Below, one piece after another: positions 33,538 to 41,773 of a DNA stretch of 64,000 nucleotides. The position numbers were made by a program, and so were the translations under genes. How positions within the stretch are numbered: the first letter of the stretch is position 1; the number at the start of each line of letters is the position of its first letter. The stretch is from contig JANQRJ010000013.1 in the NCBI GenBank assembly GCA_028284635.1, positions 146,588-210,587 of the forward strand, given 5' to 3'. The notes below the pieces were generated by a model. That model did not search any database and was not told where the DNA came from. It saw only the letters and a program-made list of their open reading frames with translations. Source of the stretch: Pelagicoccus sp. (GTDB lineage: Bacteria > Verrucomicrobiota > Verrucomicrobiia > Opitutales > Opitutaceae).

Positions 33538-33653
33538 GTAGGGCTGGCGCTTGCCGCCACGCCGCGTTGCAGGAGCCCAGCCCGTTGTCGCGATCCAAAA
33601 ACCAAACCAAATCGAATCAGGCCAGCGCGGCACGGCGCGAGCGCCGGCCCTAC
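33538..33653. repeat. GTAG...CTAC palindrome between murD and mraY
   Basis: The arms GTAGGGCTGGCGCTTGCCG and CGGCGCGAGCGCCGGCCCTAC lie around a ~75-base spacer; a partial GTAGGGCTGGGCC copy starts at 33486 beside it. It is the same family as 24334 and 37901. Confidence 0.85.
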
Positions 33654-33661
33654 AGCGCTCT

Positions 33662-33689
33662 GCGGACGCGGGCTGAAGCTCCGCGCTAC
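33662..33689. repeat. Half palindrome of the GTAGCGCGGAGC family
   Basis: GCGGACGCGGGCTGAAGCTC followed by CGCGCTAC is the right arm of the family at 30751, without its left partner. It abuts the 33538 element, so two families are joined head to tail here. Confidence 0.85.
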
Positions 33690-33716
33690 ATGCAGCGACA
33701 CATTCGATTATCCACT

Positions 33717-34817
33717 TCATCGCAGCTTCAGCGTCGCTAGCCCGGCAAGGGCGAATATCACCGAAAGTATCCAGAATCTCACCACTACCTTGGATTCCGC
33801 CCAACCCTTCAGCTCGAAATGATGGTGGATAGGCGCCATGCGGAAGATCCGCTTGCCTGTCATCTTGAACGAAGCCACCTGCAGAATGACCGACATCGCT
33901 TCCATGACGAAAATCCCGCCCACGATGACCAGCGTCACCGGCTGGTGCACCATGAAGGCCACCACGCCGATCAAGCCGCCCAGAGCCAACGAACCCGTAT
34001 CCCCCATGAAGACCTGGGCGGGATGGGCATTGAACCAAAGAAAAGCCAGGCCCGCCCCGACCAGCGATCCGCAAATGATCGTCAGCTCACCCACTCCAGG
34101 CACGAAAGAGATAAGCAGGTAGTCCGAGATGATCGCATTGCCCGCCGCGTAGGCCATTACCGCATAGACCAAAGCCGCCGAGATAGTACAGCCGATCGCC
34201 AGACCATCGACCCCATCCGTCAGATTGATCGCATTGCTCGAACCCACCAGCACGAAGAACAGAAAGCCGAACATGAACCACAGCGGCATTTCGCCCATCA
34301 CCGCATCCTTGAAAAACGGCAGCCAAAGCTCGCGCGAAACCTCGGCGCTCTGCGGCACCGAAAGCAGTATCACGATCACCAATACCGTGGTGGCGCTCTG
34401 CCACAGCAGCTTGAAGCGCGACGAGACACCCTTGCTGTTGCGCTTGGACACCTTCAGAAAATCGTCCAGAAAGCCCAAAGCCGTCAAACTCAGGTAGACG
34501 AACAAGGCCGTCAGCACCCAGACGTTCCACTCGGCCCAGAGCAGACAGCTCACAGTGACGCTCAAGCAAATGAGGAGCCCGCCCATCGTCGGCGTATTCT
34601 TCTTGCCCTCGTGCAGCTCGGCCAACCGCCCCACCTCGCTCTTGTCGCGCAAGCTCTGCTCGAAGCTGAACTGGCGAAGCTTGGCGATTACCCAAGGTCC
34701 CAACACGTATCCAACAAAACAGGACGTGCCAGCAGCCAGCAAAGTGCGTAGAGTGATGAAGCGAAGCAGGCGCAGTGGACCAAAGACTTCCTCGTACTGG
34801 GCAAGATAGCTCAGCAC
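33717..34817 (-). CDS. mraY: Phospho-MurNAc-pentapeptide transferase MraY
   Basis: The protein is 366 residues with about ten membrane segments. It transfers phospho-MurNAc-pentapeptide to undecaprenyl phosphate, giving lipid I. Conserved parts: KKNTPTMGG, LGFLDDFLK with the catalytic aspartates, NLTDGVDGLA, FMGDTGSLALGG and the HHHFELKGW loop. The GTG at 34817 is taken as the start because GGAGG lies 7 bases upstream of it; the upstream ATG at 34838 has no such site. The start overlaps the murF stop by 7 bases, indicating coupled translation. Confidence 0.92.
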   Translation of the reverse strand: MLSYLAQYEEVFGPLRLLRFITLRTLLAAGTSCFVGYVLGPWVIAKLRQFSFEQSLRDKSEVGRLAELHEGKKNTPTMGGLLICLSVTVSCLLWAEWNVWVLTALFVYLSLTALGFLDDFLKVSKRNSKGVSSRFKLLWQSATTVLVIVILLSVPQSAEVSRELWLPFFKDAVMGEMPLWFMFGFLFFVLVGSSNAINLTDGVDGLAIGCTISAALVYAVMAYAAGNAIISDYLLISFVPGVGELTIICGSLVGAGLAFLWFNAHPAQVFMGDTGSLALGGLIGVVAFMVHQPVTLVIVGGIFVMEAMSVILQVASFKMTGKRIFRMAPIHHHFELKGWAESKVVVRFWILSVIFALAGLATLKLR

Positions 34818-36154
34818 GACAACGCCTCCTCCAAGCAATAGCGACGACTGCCCTTGAGAAACACGCTACCCGAAAAAGACGCGAGACGCTCCCCTACTTC
34901 CCGCGCGGAAGAGACCTCCGCGCAGCGATCCATATCATAACCAGCCGTTTTCATGCCCCGCAACACGCTCGCCGCCTCGTCCCCGAGCACAAGCAGGAAA
35001 TCCTCTTTGCGAAATGGCAACTCCTCGCCCAGCTTCTCATGGTAGCGGACGGACAATCCTCCAAGCTCCTCCATGCAGCCGACCACGAAGAGACGCGGTT
35101 CCGAATCCGGAGTGTTGTCCACGAAAGTCGCCAAGGCGTCCTGCATCGACATCGGATTCGCATTGTAGCAATCCAGCAAAATGCGGCTGCCCTCTCTCTC
35201 CACCCATTGCCCACGCAGATCGGGACTCCGCCACTGAGCCAAGCCCTCGCGGACCCCCTCCGTGGAGACGCACATGGACTTGGCCGCGGCAACGGCCAAG
35301 GCGACATTCGACGCCAAACCCTTGCCGAGACCGGCGTATTCGAAATCCACTACTTCGCCAAACACGCGCTGCTGCAAGCGCGTGGCACCCTCGACGCTGC
35401 TGAAGCGGTAGCTCCACTCCTCGTCCAAATGCGGATCAGGCCGAACCAAACATACCTTCGTCCCACCAAGATAACCGGCAAACGGCTCGCAACTCTCTCC
35501 CGCAAGAACCGTCTTCACCCGCTTTCCCCCAGCCAGGCGACCTTTCTCCATAGCGACATTCGCCACCGAACCCAGATCTCGCAAGTGAGCCGGACCGATA
35601 GCCGTGACCACGACCCAATCCGGATCGATGACCTCCGCCAAGCGAGCCATCTCTCCCGGTTCGCTGATTCCCGCTTCCAGCACAGCGTAGCGAGCTTCCG
35701 TCGCCTCGGGACGCAAGACGCTCATCGGCACTCCAATCAGGTTGTTCAAGTTTCCCTGCGTACTCAGCGTCCTCTCGCTGCCAAGCATCAGCCGGAGCAA
35801 CTCCTTGCAGGTCGTCTTTCCACAGCTGCCGGTGATGCCCACCACCGGGGCATTCCAACTCTGCCGAAACTCTCTCGCCATGCGCAGAATCGCTTCGCCA
35901 GTGTCCTCGACCTCCAGCTGAGGCAACGGCAGGTCTCCTCGACCACGCTCCACCAAAGCCCCGCTAGCCCCTCGCTCCAATGCTGTATCGAGAAAGTCAT
36001 GACCATCGCGACGCGGCGTCTTCAAGGCGGCAAAAAACTCGCCCGGCGACAACGAACGCGTATCGTTGCTCAGCCCCCGAACGCCGGTAGGCCGGTCTCC
36101 GAGCCATCGCCCCCCCGACCAGGCAGCCAAAGCCTCTGGATCAAGCGTATCCAC
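34811..36154 (-). CDS. murF: UDP-MurNAc-tripeptide:D-Ala-D-Ala ligase
   Basis: The protein is 447 residues. It adds D-Ala-D-Ala to complete the pentapeptide. Motifs: N-terminal SNDTRSLSPGEFFAAL (uracil-binding region), ATP loop GITGSCGKTT, the NLNNLIGVP motif specific to MurF, AIGPAHLRDLGS, and DCYNANPMSM. Its start is separated from the murE end by a palindromic element, and its end overlaps mraY. Confidence 0.95.
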   Translation of the reverse strand: MDTLDPEALAAWSGGRWLGDRPTGVRGLSNDTRSLSPGEFFAALKTPRRDGHDFLDTALERGASGALVERGRGDLPLPQLEVEDTGEAILRMAREFRQSWNAPVVGITGSCGKTTCKELLRLMLGSERTLSTQGNLNNLIGVPMSVLRPEATEARYAVLEAGISEPGEMARLAEVIDPDWVVVTAIGPAHLRDLGSVANVAMEKGRLAGGKRVKTVLAGESCEPFAGYLGGTKVCLVRPDPHLDEEWSYRFSSVEGATRLQQRVFGEVVDFEYAGLGKGLASNVALAVAAAKSMCVSTEGVREGLAQWRSPDLRGQWVEREGSRILLDCYNANPMSMQDALATFVDNTPDSEPRLFVVGCMEELGGLSVRYHEKLGEELPFRKEDFLLVLGDEAASVLRGMKTAGYDMDRCAEVSSAREVGERLASFSGSVFLKGSRRYCLEEALSC

Positions 36155-36187
36155 CTAGCCACAACCTCCTGTCCCAAGCCGCCAAAC

Positions 36188-36289
36188 GTAGCGCGGAGCT
36201 TCAGCCCGCGTCCGCCCAACGGCCCTGAGCTTGTCGAAGGGCAATGCAGGATCCATTCTCTGCGGTCGCGGGCTGAAGCTCCGCGCTAC
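36188..36289. repeat. GTAG...CTAC palindrome between murE and murF
   Basis: Arms GTAGCGCGGAGCTTCAGCCC and GGGCTGAAGCTCCGCGCTAC are perfect complements. The spacer includes ATGCAGGATCCATTCTC, shared (inverted) with the elements at 18833 and 39833. Confidence 0.92.
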
Positions 36290-36324
36290 GACGCTGATCC
36301 AGGGAAAGCCTTCGCTCCCCCTCA

Positions 36325-37824
36325 TCACTCTCGTCCTCCCATCCTGATGTTCTCGATGAGTTCGACCGCAACCTTTCGGTCGTCGAAAGGCACCACCGTT
36401 TCGCCGTACTCCTGAAAAGACTCGTGCCCCTTGCCAGCGATGAGCAAACAGTCGCCGCTCACACAGCCGCTCAGAGCCAGCTCGATAGCTCGGCGACGAT
36501 CAGGGACGAAGTGGATCTTCGCCTCGTCCACTACCCCCTCCCTCATGTCCTGGAAAATGTCATCGATGCTCTCGTTGCGCGGGTTGTCCGACGTCGCCCA
36601 AGCCTCGTCCGCCAACTCGTTCGCCACCCGCGTCATAACGGGCCTCTTGCCGCGATCGCGGTTCCCGCCGCAGCCGAACACCACCTTCAAGCGGCCAGGC
36701 GTAACCTCTCGCAGCATGGTGAGCGCGTTTTGCAGAGCGTCCTCAGTGTGAGCGTAGTCCACCAGCACGGAATAGCTCTGGCCTGCATCCACTTTCTGCA
36801 TACGACCCGGGACTCCGGAAAAGGCGCCCAAGCTTTTCACGCAAGCCTCCATCTCCAGCCCAAGACTCTGCCCGACAGCCAAAGCGGCCAGGGCGTTGCT
36901 GACGTTATATTCCCCGACCAACGTAGACTTCACGGCGAAGCTCTGCTCCTGCCAATCGAGGACGAAGGTCGATCCATCCGCGCCAAGCTCGACCTCCCTA
37001 GCCCGCAGATCCGCCTCGGGCGCCGTGCCGAAACGAATCGCCTGCATCCCGTCAGGCAATTCGGATACAAGACGACGACCATAGGGATCGTCCACATTTA
37101 CGATGGCGACCCTCGGAACCGATCCAAGTTCGCCAAGGAAAAGACGGCGCTTCACTTGGTAGTACGACTCCATGTCGCCATGGTAGTCCAGATGATCGCG
37201 GGTGAGATTCAGAAAGACCGCAACCTCGAATCCCAGGCCCGCCACTCGCTGCTGGTCGATGCCGTGCGAACTCGCCTCCATCAAAGCGCCAACGCAGCCG
37301 AACTCCTTCATCTGGCGAAGCAAGTCCCACAGGTCGTGAGCTTCCGGCGTGGTGCGAAATGCGGGCACGACCCGCTTCACAAGATCGTAGCCGACCGTGC
37401 CGATACAGCCGAACTGCCGACCCTGGTCGGCCAAAATCTGGCGAGCCAGGTAGGTCACGGTAGTCTTGCCATTCGTGCCCGTAATGCCGACCAGACTGAG
37501 AGCCTCGTCAGGAAAACCGGAAAACGCCCGGGCCACATGAGCCAAAGCTCGACGCGGATCCGCTACCGTCACGTGGGCCACTTTGGCGCTGCGGAAACGT
37601 CTTGGTTGGCTGGATACAATCCCTACCGCCCCGCGAGCAATGGCTTCGTCCACAAAAGAATTTCCATCGATCTTCAGGCCGGGCAGAGCGAAGAAAAGCG
37701 TGCCAGGCGTTACGCGGCGGCTGTCGATAGCCAGGCGGGCGACCGCCGGATCAGGCTGACCCTTGAGCGACTTCGCATCGGCGGGCTCGAGGAGCTCGCT
37801 AAGTTTTTTCGGTTTGCTCGGCAT
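36325..37824 (-). CDS. murE: UDP-MurNAc-L-Ala-D-Glu:diamino acid ligase
   Basis: The protein is 499 residues. It adds the third amino acid, probably meso-diaminopimelate. Motifs: AIDSRRVTPGTLFFALPG, ATP loop GITGTNGKTTVTYL, NLTRDHLDYHGDMESYY and a C-terminal DNPRNESIDDIFQDM; the DNPR sequence is the recognised marker for meso-DAP specificity. The ATG at 37824 is used; the longer frame upstream is repeat DNA. Confidence 0.94.
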   Translation of the reverse strand: MPSKPKKLSELLEPADAKSLKGQPDPAVARLAIDSRRVTPGTLFFALPGLKIDGNSFVDEAIARGAVGIVSSQPRRFRSAKVAHVTVADPRRALAHVARAFSGFPDEALSLVGITGTNGKTTVTYLARQILADQGRQFGCIGTVGYDLVKRVVPAFRTTPEAHDLWDLLRQMKEFGCVGALMEASSHGIDQQRVAGLGFEVAVFLNLTRDHLDYHGDMESYYQVKRRLFLGELGSVPRVAIVNVDDPYGRRLVSELPDGMQAIRFGTAPEADLRAREVELGADGSTFVLDWQEQSFAVKSTLVGEYNVSNALAALAVGQSLGLEMEACVKSLGAFSGVPGRMQKVDAGQSYSVLVDYAHTEDALQNALTMLREVTPGRLKVVFGCGGNRDRGKRPVMTRVANELADEAWATSDNPRNESIDDIFQDMREGVVDEAKIHFVPDRRRAIELALSGCVSGDCLLIAGKGHESFQEYGETVVPFDDRKVAVELIENIRMGGRE

Positions 37825-37900
37825 GGAGCGCTTAACTGGAGGGCAGGAACATCCCACGATCAATTTCCTATGGACGAAGGATACACAGATGCAAAGATAT

Positions 37901-37987
37901 GTAGGGCTGGCGCTCGTGCCACGCCGCAGTGCAAGAAAACACAGATTGAACCAGGGCAATGCGGTGCGGCGCAAGCGCCGACCCTAC
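37901..37987. repeat. GTAG...CTAC palindrome between ftsI and murE
   Basis: The arms GTAGGGCTGGCGCTCGTGCC and GGCGCAAGCGCCGACCCTAC have a spacer of about 45 bases. It is the third copy of the GTAGGGCTGGCGC family. Confidence 0.9.
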
Positions 37988-38036
37988 ACCGCGCTACGGC
38001 TTGCGGTTTGGAAAGAAGAAAACCCATGCGCCCATC

Positions 38037-39812
38037 CTAGTTTCCGTCCAGAAAAGCCAAGCCCCGACCGGAAGGAGCAGGCGCTATCGCGTAGTGCGGA
38101 ATGAGCTCGAGAGCGATGTTGCGAAACGACGGAGCCGCTACCAAGCCGCCGTATGCCACCCCTGGCACTTCCGCCCCGTCAACGATGACGGTGATGACCA
38201 CCTCCGGCTTGTCAGCCGGGAAGAACCCCGTGAAGGAGCCGACATGCCGACTCGTCGAATACTCGCCATCGACGATCTTCTGCGTCGTGCCGGTCTTGCC
38301 GGCTACGCGATAGCCATCGATCGCAGCTCGACGCGCAGTTCCGCGCTCCGAGGCCGCGTCTTCCAGAAGTCGAGTGACGATCGAGGCTGTGCTGCGAGAG
38401 AAGACCTTGCGCTTAGGCACCGGGCCGAGACGCAAGACTTCGTTTCCATCGTAGTTGGAGATCCCCGACACGAGACGCGGACGCATCAGGATGCCGCCGT
38501 TGGCCAGAGTCGCCGTCGCCATGTGAATCTGCATCGGAGTAGCCGCAATGGAATGTCCCATAGTCATGCGAGAGAGCGTGAGGCGATCCCAAGACCGCAC
38601 GGGATTGAGGATGCCTTTGGACTCCGGGCCAAGATCTAGGCCACTGTATTCGCCAAATCCATACCTAGTCGTCCAATCGTGAAACTTCTGCTCGCCAAGC
38701 ATCAGCCCGAGATGAGCCGCGCCGCGATTGGAAGACCTCGACACGACCTCCGCAACGGAGAGCAAACCCATTTCGTGATCGTCCCTCGGAAGCCGCAACC
38801 TGTATCCATCCGGCATGACCACGATCGGCTCGGCGCAGTCGATCTCCGTATTCACCGTCACCACGCCTTCTTCCAAGGCGGCGGTAGCAGCGACGATCTT
38901 GAAGGTCGATCCAGGCTCGAGGATGTCGGTCAGAGCCCGGTTCTTGCGGGCCTCTTCGCTGGCTTCCGAATAAGCGTTGGGATCGAAGCTCGGGTAGTTC
39001 CCCAGAGCGAGAATGTCGCCCGCGTAGGGGTCCGAGACGATAATAGTGGCGGACTCCGGACGGAACTTGCGAACGATCTCTCCCAACTCCCGCTCAACGA
39101 CGTGCTGCACGTGGGAGTCGATAGTCAGGACCACGTTCAGACCGTCCGTGGAGGCGACGCGGCGCCGGCGAAACTGAGCCATCTCTCCATTGCGCCCGCC
39201 ATACTCGCTTTCCTTCCAGCCCTTCTCGCCAGAGAGATAGAAATCGAATTCCCGCTCGATGCCCATCGCAGCCCTTCCATCCTTACGCACAAAGCCGATG
39301 ATATGAGCGGCGAGTTCGTTTTTCGGATACACGCGCTGGTAGCTTTCGGTCCGCGTAAGACAACGAAGGCCCAACTCCTTGAGCGGGGCGAAATCGCGGG
39401 CATCGACCTGCCGCTTGAGCGGACGCCAGCGAGGAGAGAGCTGCCGAGGATTCTTTGGCAGGCGACCGTTCCTCACGCCGAAGGCGGCGTGCACTTCGGC
39501 CAGCGGAAGCCCGAGTTGTCGGGCGATCGCGGGAAGCGAGGAGAGCTCGTCTCCTCGGATCTCGAAGCGGTCGACGCCGACTTCGAGAAAAGTCTTACTG
39601 GTGGCAAGCAACTCTCCGTTCACGTCGGAAATGTCACCACGACGCGGATACTCCGTTATGACTCGATAACGACTGCCCTCCAGCTCGCTGACTAGCTCCG
39701 GACTCTTGAAGGCATGCAATTCGACCAAGCGGTACCCGATCGCTCCGTATCCGAAAATGAAGACGAGAGCGAGTATCCAAAATCTGAAGTTCGTTCCTGG
39801 GCGACTGGCCAT
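38037..39812 (-). CDS. ftsI: Penicillin-binding protein FtsI (class B PBP, septal transpeptidase)
   Basis: The protein is 591 residues. One N-terminal membrane segment (residues ~9-29) is followed by the pedestal domain and a transpeptidase domain. The active-site serine is S302 in the STFK tetrad, the SxN motif is S360-N362, and a KTGT box follows in AGKTGTTQK. It cross-links septal peptidoglycan together with FtsW. The C-terminus is Pro/Ser-rich. It is encoded after ftsL, with a GTAG...CTAC palindrome in the 161-base gap between them. Confidence 0.95.
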   Translation of the reverse strand: MASRPGTNFRFWILALVFIFGYGAIGYRLVELHAFKSPELVSELEGSRYRVITEYPRRGDISDVNGELLATSKTFLEVGVDRFEIRGDELSSLPAIARQLGLPLAEVHAAFGVRNGRLPKNPRQLSPRWRPLKRQVDARDFAPLKELGLRCLTRTESYQRVYPKNELAAHIIGFVRKDGRAAMGIEREFDFYLSGEKGWKESEYGGRNGEMAQFRRRRVASTDGLNVVLTIDSHVQHVVERELGEIVRKFRPESATIIVSDPYAGDILALGNYPSFDPNAYSEASEEARKNRALTDILEPGSTFKIVAATAALEEGVVTVNTEIDCAEPIVVMPDGYRLRLPRDDHEMGLLSVAEVVSRSSNRGAAHLGLMLGEQKFHDWTTRYGFGEYSGLDLGPESKGILNPVRSWDRLTLSRMTMGHSIAATPMQIHMATATLANGGILMRPRLVSGISNYDGNEVLRLGPVPKRKVFSRSTASIVTRLLEDAASERGTARRAAIDGYRVAGKTGTTQKIVDGEYSTSRHVGSFTGFFPADKPEVVITVIVDGAEVPGVAYGGLVAAPSFRNIALELIPHYAIAPAPSGRGLAFLDGN

Positions 39813-39832
39813 TGAGTTTGAAGGTTTCGAGC

Positions 39833-39907
39833 GTAGCGCGGAGCTTCAGCCCGCGACCGCAGAGAATGGATCCTGCATGGCGGACGCGGGCTAAAGCTCC
39901 GCGCTAC
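39833..39907. repeat. GTAG...CTAC palindrome between ftsL and ftsI
   Basis: The arms GTAGCGCGGAGCTTCAGCCC and GGGCTAAAGCTCCGCGCTAC surround a spacer with AGAGAATGGATCCTGCAT. It ends 21 bases before the ftsI ATG, so it would sit in the ftsI translation leader. Confidence 0.92.
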
Positions 39908-39973
39908 GTTTCAGGCGTCAAGAAAGAGCTCTGCACTATCTATCAGCAGGTTTTGGTAGAACACCTTTATGCA

Positions 39974-40354
39974 TTAAAATCTGGATACGGTTACAAGACC
40001 TTGCTCGTTCTTCTCGTAGAGGCGACGGGTCGGGTCTTCAATGACGCGAACAATCTGGCTCTTCTGGGGCATCTCCAGGCCGAGAGCGTAGAGAACGTTA
40101 GCCTGTTTCAAGGCGTCCCGCGTGGTCAGACGGGTGATCTCGGCGCCCTGCTCCGCCAGTTGGCGCTTCTCCTGGGCGATGCGATATTCGAGGCGCTTGA
40201 TCTGATTGGCGGCTTCCGCGCTCTGGTGGCGCATGTAGACGGTGGCCGCGCCAAAGCAGCCCACGAAGACGATCAGGGCGAAGGTCAGCGCGATAACTCG
40301 GTTGAGAAGCGAGGAAGAGCGGATTGCGGATTTGGCTGTTTTTCGGCGACTCAT
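39974..40354 (-). CDS. ftsL: FtsL-like division protein
   Basis: The protein is 126 residues. A short basic cytoplasmic N-terminus is followed by one membrane segment (VIALTFALIVFVGCFGAATVY, about residues 20-40) and a periplasmic coiled coil (AANQIKRLEYRIAQEKRQLAEQGAEITRL). This architecture and its place between rsmH and ftsI identify FtsL, whose sequence is poorly conserved. FtsL works with FtsB and FtsQ to activate FtsWI. Its ATG overlaps the stop of the small gene before it (ATGA). Confidence 0.85.
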   Translation of the reverse strand: MSRRKTAKSAIRSSSLLNRVIALTFALIVFVGCFGAATVYMRHQSAEAANQIKRLEYRIAQEKRQLAEQGAEITRLTTRDALKQANVLYALGLEMPQKSQIVRVIEDPTRRLYEKNEQGLVTVSRF

Positions 40355-40554
40355 GAGGCTTGCAACGTCAGATCCCTCGTTCGCGTAGGGATCCGATAGA
40401 CGCGTTCGAATGGTTTGAAAGACAAGATGGGCGTTGTGGTTCCGATGGGACCCTCTTGGCGACAGTCAAACGCTCCGGACTGGAGCGGACGGCCGAGGCT
40501 TAGGGTTACGAGCTGGCGGTTAAGCACAGACTGCAAAGTGGTGGTATCTCTCAT
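40351..40554 (-). CDS. Small hypothetical protein between rsmH and ftsL
   Basis: This frame encodes about 67 residues (MRDTTTLQSVLNRQLVTLSL...). An alternative ATG at 40587 would give 78. AGGAG lies about 10 bases before the ATG at 40554, which favours the shorter form. The stop overlaps the ftsL start in an ATGA arrangement, the main reason to believe it is translated. There is no signal peptide, membrane segment or recognised domain. It could be an unrecognised small division gene or a coupling leader for ftsL. Confidence 0.5.
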   Translation of the reverse strand: MRDTTTLQSVLNRQLVTLSLGRPLQSGAFDCRQEGPIGTTTPILSFKPFERVYRIPTRTRDLTLQAS

Positions 40555-40594
40555 TTTCCTGCATCTCCTATTGGCTAATGTATTCATTTTTTGG

Positions 40595-41512
40595 TTATTT
40601 CAGCTTACGTACCGCGCGAAGCGTCGCGGAGCGGCTTCGCGGGTTCTGGGCGACTTCGCTTTCGCCTGCCTTGATCGGCTTGCGACTGACCAGCTCGGCC
40701 AGCGTTTCGCGCATGTCTTGCGGTCGGCTGTCCCCCACTCCGTCGGGCCGACCGGCCCAACGGCGAAAGAGGTTCTTCACGATCCGATCTTCCAGCGAAT
40801 GGAAGCTGATCGCGCAGAGCGCCCCGCCGATCTTCAGCTTGGCGAACGCAGCGGGAAGCCCACGTTCGATGACGCCGAGCTCGTCGTTGATAGCGATCCG
40901 GATCCCTTGGAAGACCTTGGTAGCCGGATGCAGCTTCGAGGTGAAACGAACTCTCGCCGGAGTGCAGGATAGAATGAGATTGGCGAGTTGCGTGGTGGTG
41001 TTTAGTTCGTTCCGGCCGCGAGCCGCGAGTATCGCATCGACGAGCCTGCGCCAGTTCTTTTCTTCCGCGTAGTCTCGAATCGCTCGGGTCAGCTCCTGAC
41101 GGCTAGCCGTGGCAAGCCAGTCTGCAGCGGACATTCCCGATTCGGGATTCATTCTCATGTCGAGCGGCGCTTCCCCGCGGAAAGAGAAGCCCCGATCCAA
41201 CTCGTCAAGCTGGAAGGAGGAAACGCCGAAATCGAACAGGATTCCGTCGAATGGCCCTTCATCCAGCTGGCCGAGGTTTTCGAAATTGGTTCTGTGGAAG
41301 ATGAAGCGATCGCCGAAGCGATCTTCGGTCCGCGCAGCGCGGAGCACCGCCTGCGGGTCCTGGTCGAGTCCGACCACAGTGCAGTCGGCCGCCTCGAGGA
41401 TCAGCTCGGCATGTCCTCCCCCGCCGTAGGTGCAGTCCAGATACAGGCCTCCGTCGCGTGGAGCGAGATGCTCCAGCGTTTCGCTGGCGAGTACTGGCAC
41501 GTGTCCTTCCAT
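40595..41512 (-). CDS. rsmH: 16S rRNA m4C1402 methyltransferase RsmH (MraW)
   Basis: The protein is 305 residues. It methylates N4 of C1402 in 16S rRNA using S-adenosylmethionine. It starts MEGHVPVLASETLEHL, and the SAM-binding LDCTYGGGGHAELIL follows. Further motifs are DGILFDFGVSSFQLDELDRGFSF and GGALCAISFHSLEDRIVKN, which are specific for the family. The frame extends upstream but without resemblance to RsmH, so the ATG at 41512 is used. It is the second conserved gene of the dcw cluster. Confidence 0.95.
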   Translation of the reverse strand: MEGHVPVLASETLEHLAPRDGGLYLDCTYGGGGHAELILEAADCTVVGLDQDPQAVLRAARTEDRFGDRFIFHRTNFENLGQLDEGPFDGILFDFGVSSFQLDELDRGFSFRGEAPLDMRMNPESGMSAADWLATASRQELTRAIRDYAEEKNWRRLVDAILAARGRNELNTTTQLANLILSCTPARVRFTSKLHPATKVFQGIRIAINDELGVIERGLPAAFAKLKIGGALCAISFHSLEDRIVKNLFRRWAGRPDGVGDSRPQDMRETLAELVSRKPIKAGESEVAQNPRSRSATLRAVRKLK

Positions 41513-41534
41513 GGCAGGAGCGGCGCCGACTAGA

Positions 41535-41750
41535 CTATCGATTGTCGATATCACTGAATTGGTTGCGAGAGGCCGGACGTGGAAGCTTGTAGCCGAAATC
41601 CCAGGTCGAGCAGTGGCGGATCCTAGCCTTGCCAAAAGCGCCACCCATGCCGAGATAGCGCACCCCGCTCGGGGCAATACGCTTGGGGGAACCGAAGCCC
41701 ACTGCGTCCATTATGGAGGAGAGGATGGTCGATCTTTCGTCTTGCTTCAT
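41535..41750 (-). CDS. Possible small gene between mraZ and rsmH
   Basis: A 71-residue frame (MKQDERSTILSSIMDAVGFG...) fills the 261-base gap between mraZ and rsmH. It ends 22 bases before rsmH. There is no clear ribosome binding site, known domain or membrane segment, and the gap could instead be non-coding leader. It is listed because most of the dcw cluster is otherwise tightly packed and the frame spans most of the gap. Confidence 0.3.
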   Translation of the reverse strand: MKQDERSTILSSIMDAVGFGSPKRIAPSGVRYLGMGGAFGKARIRHCSTWDFGYKLPRPASRNQFSDIDNR

Positions 41751-41773
41751 AATTACATACAGCGAAACCGCTA

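Noticed and set aside
34775..36415. 546-residue plus-strand frame opposite murF
   Set aside because: It is antisense to murF, which has every ligase motif, and it runs through a palindromic repeat without recognisable domains.
36424..38040. 538-residue plus-strand frame opposite murE
   Set aside because: It is the antisense shadow of murE and extends through repeat DNA at its end.
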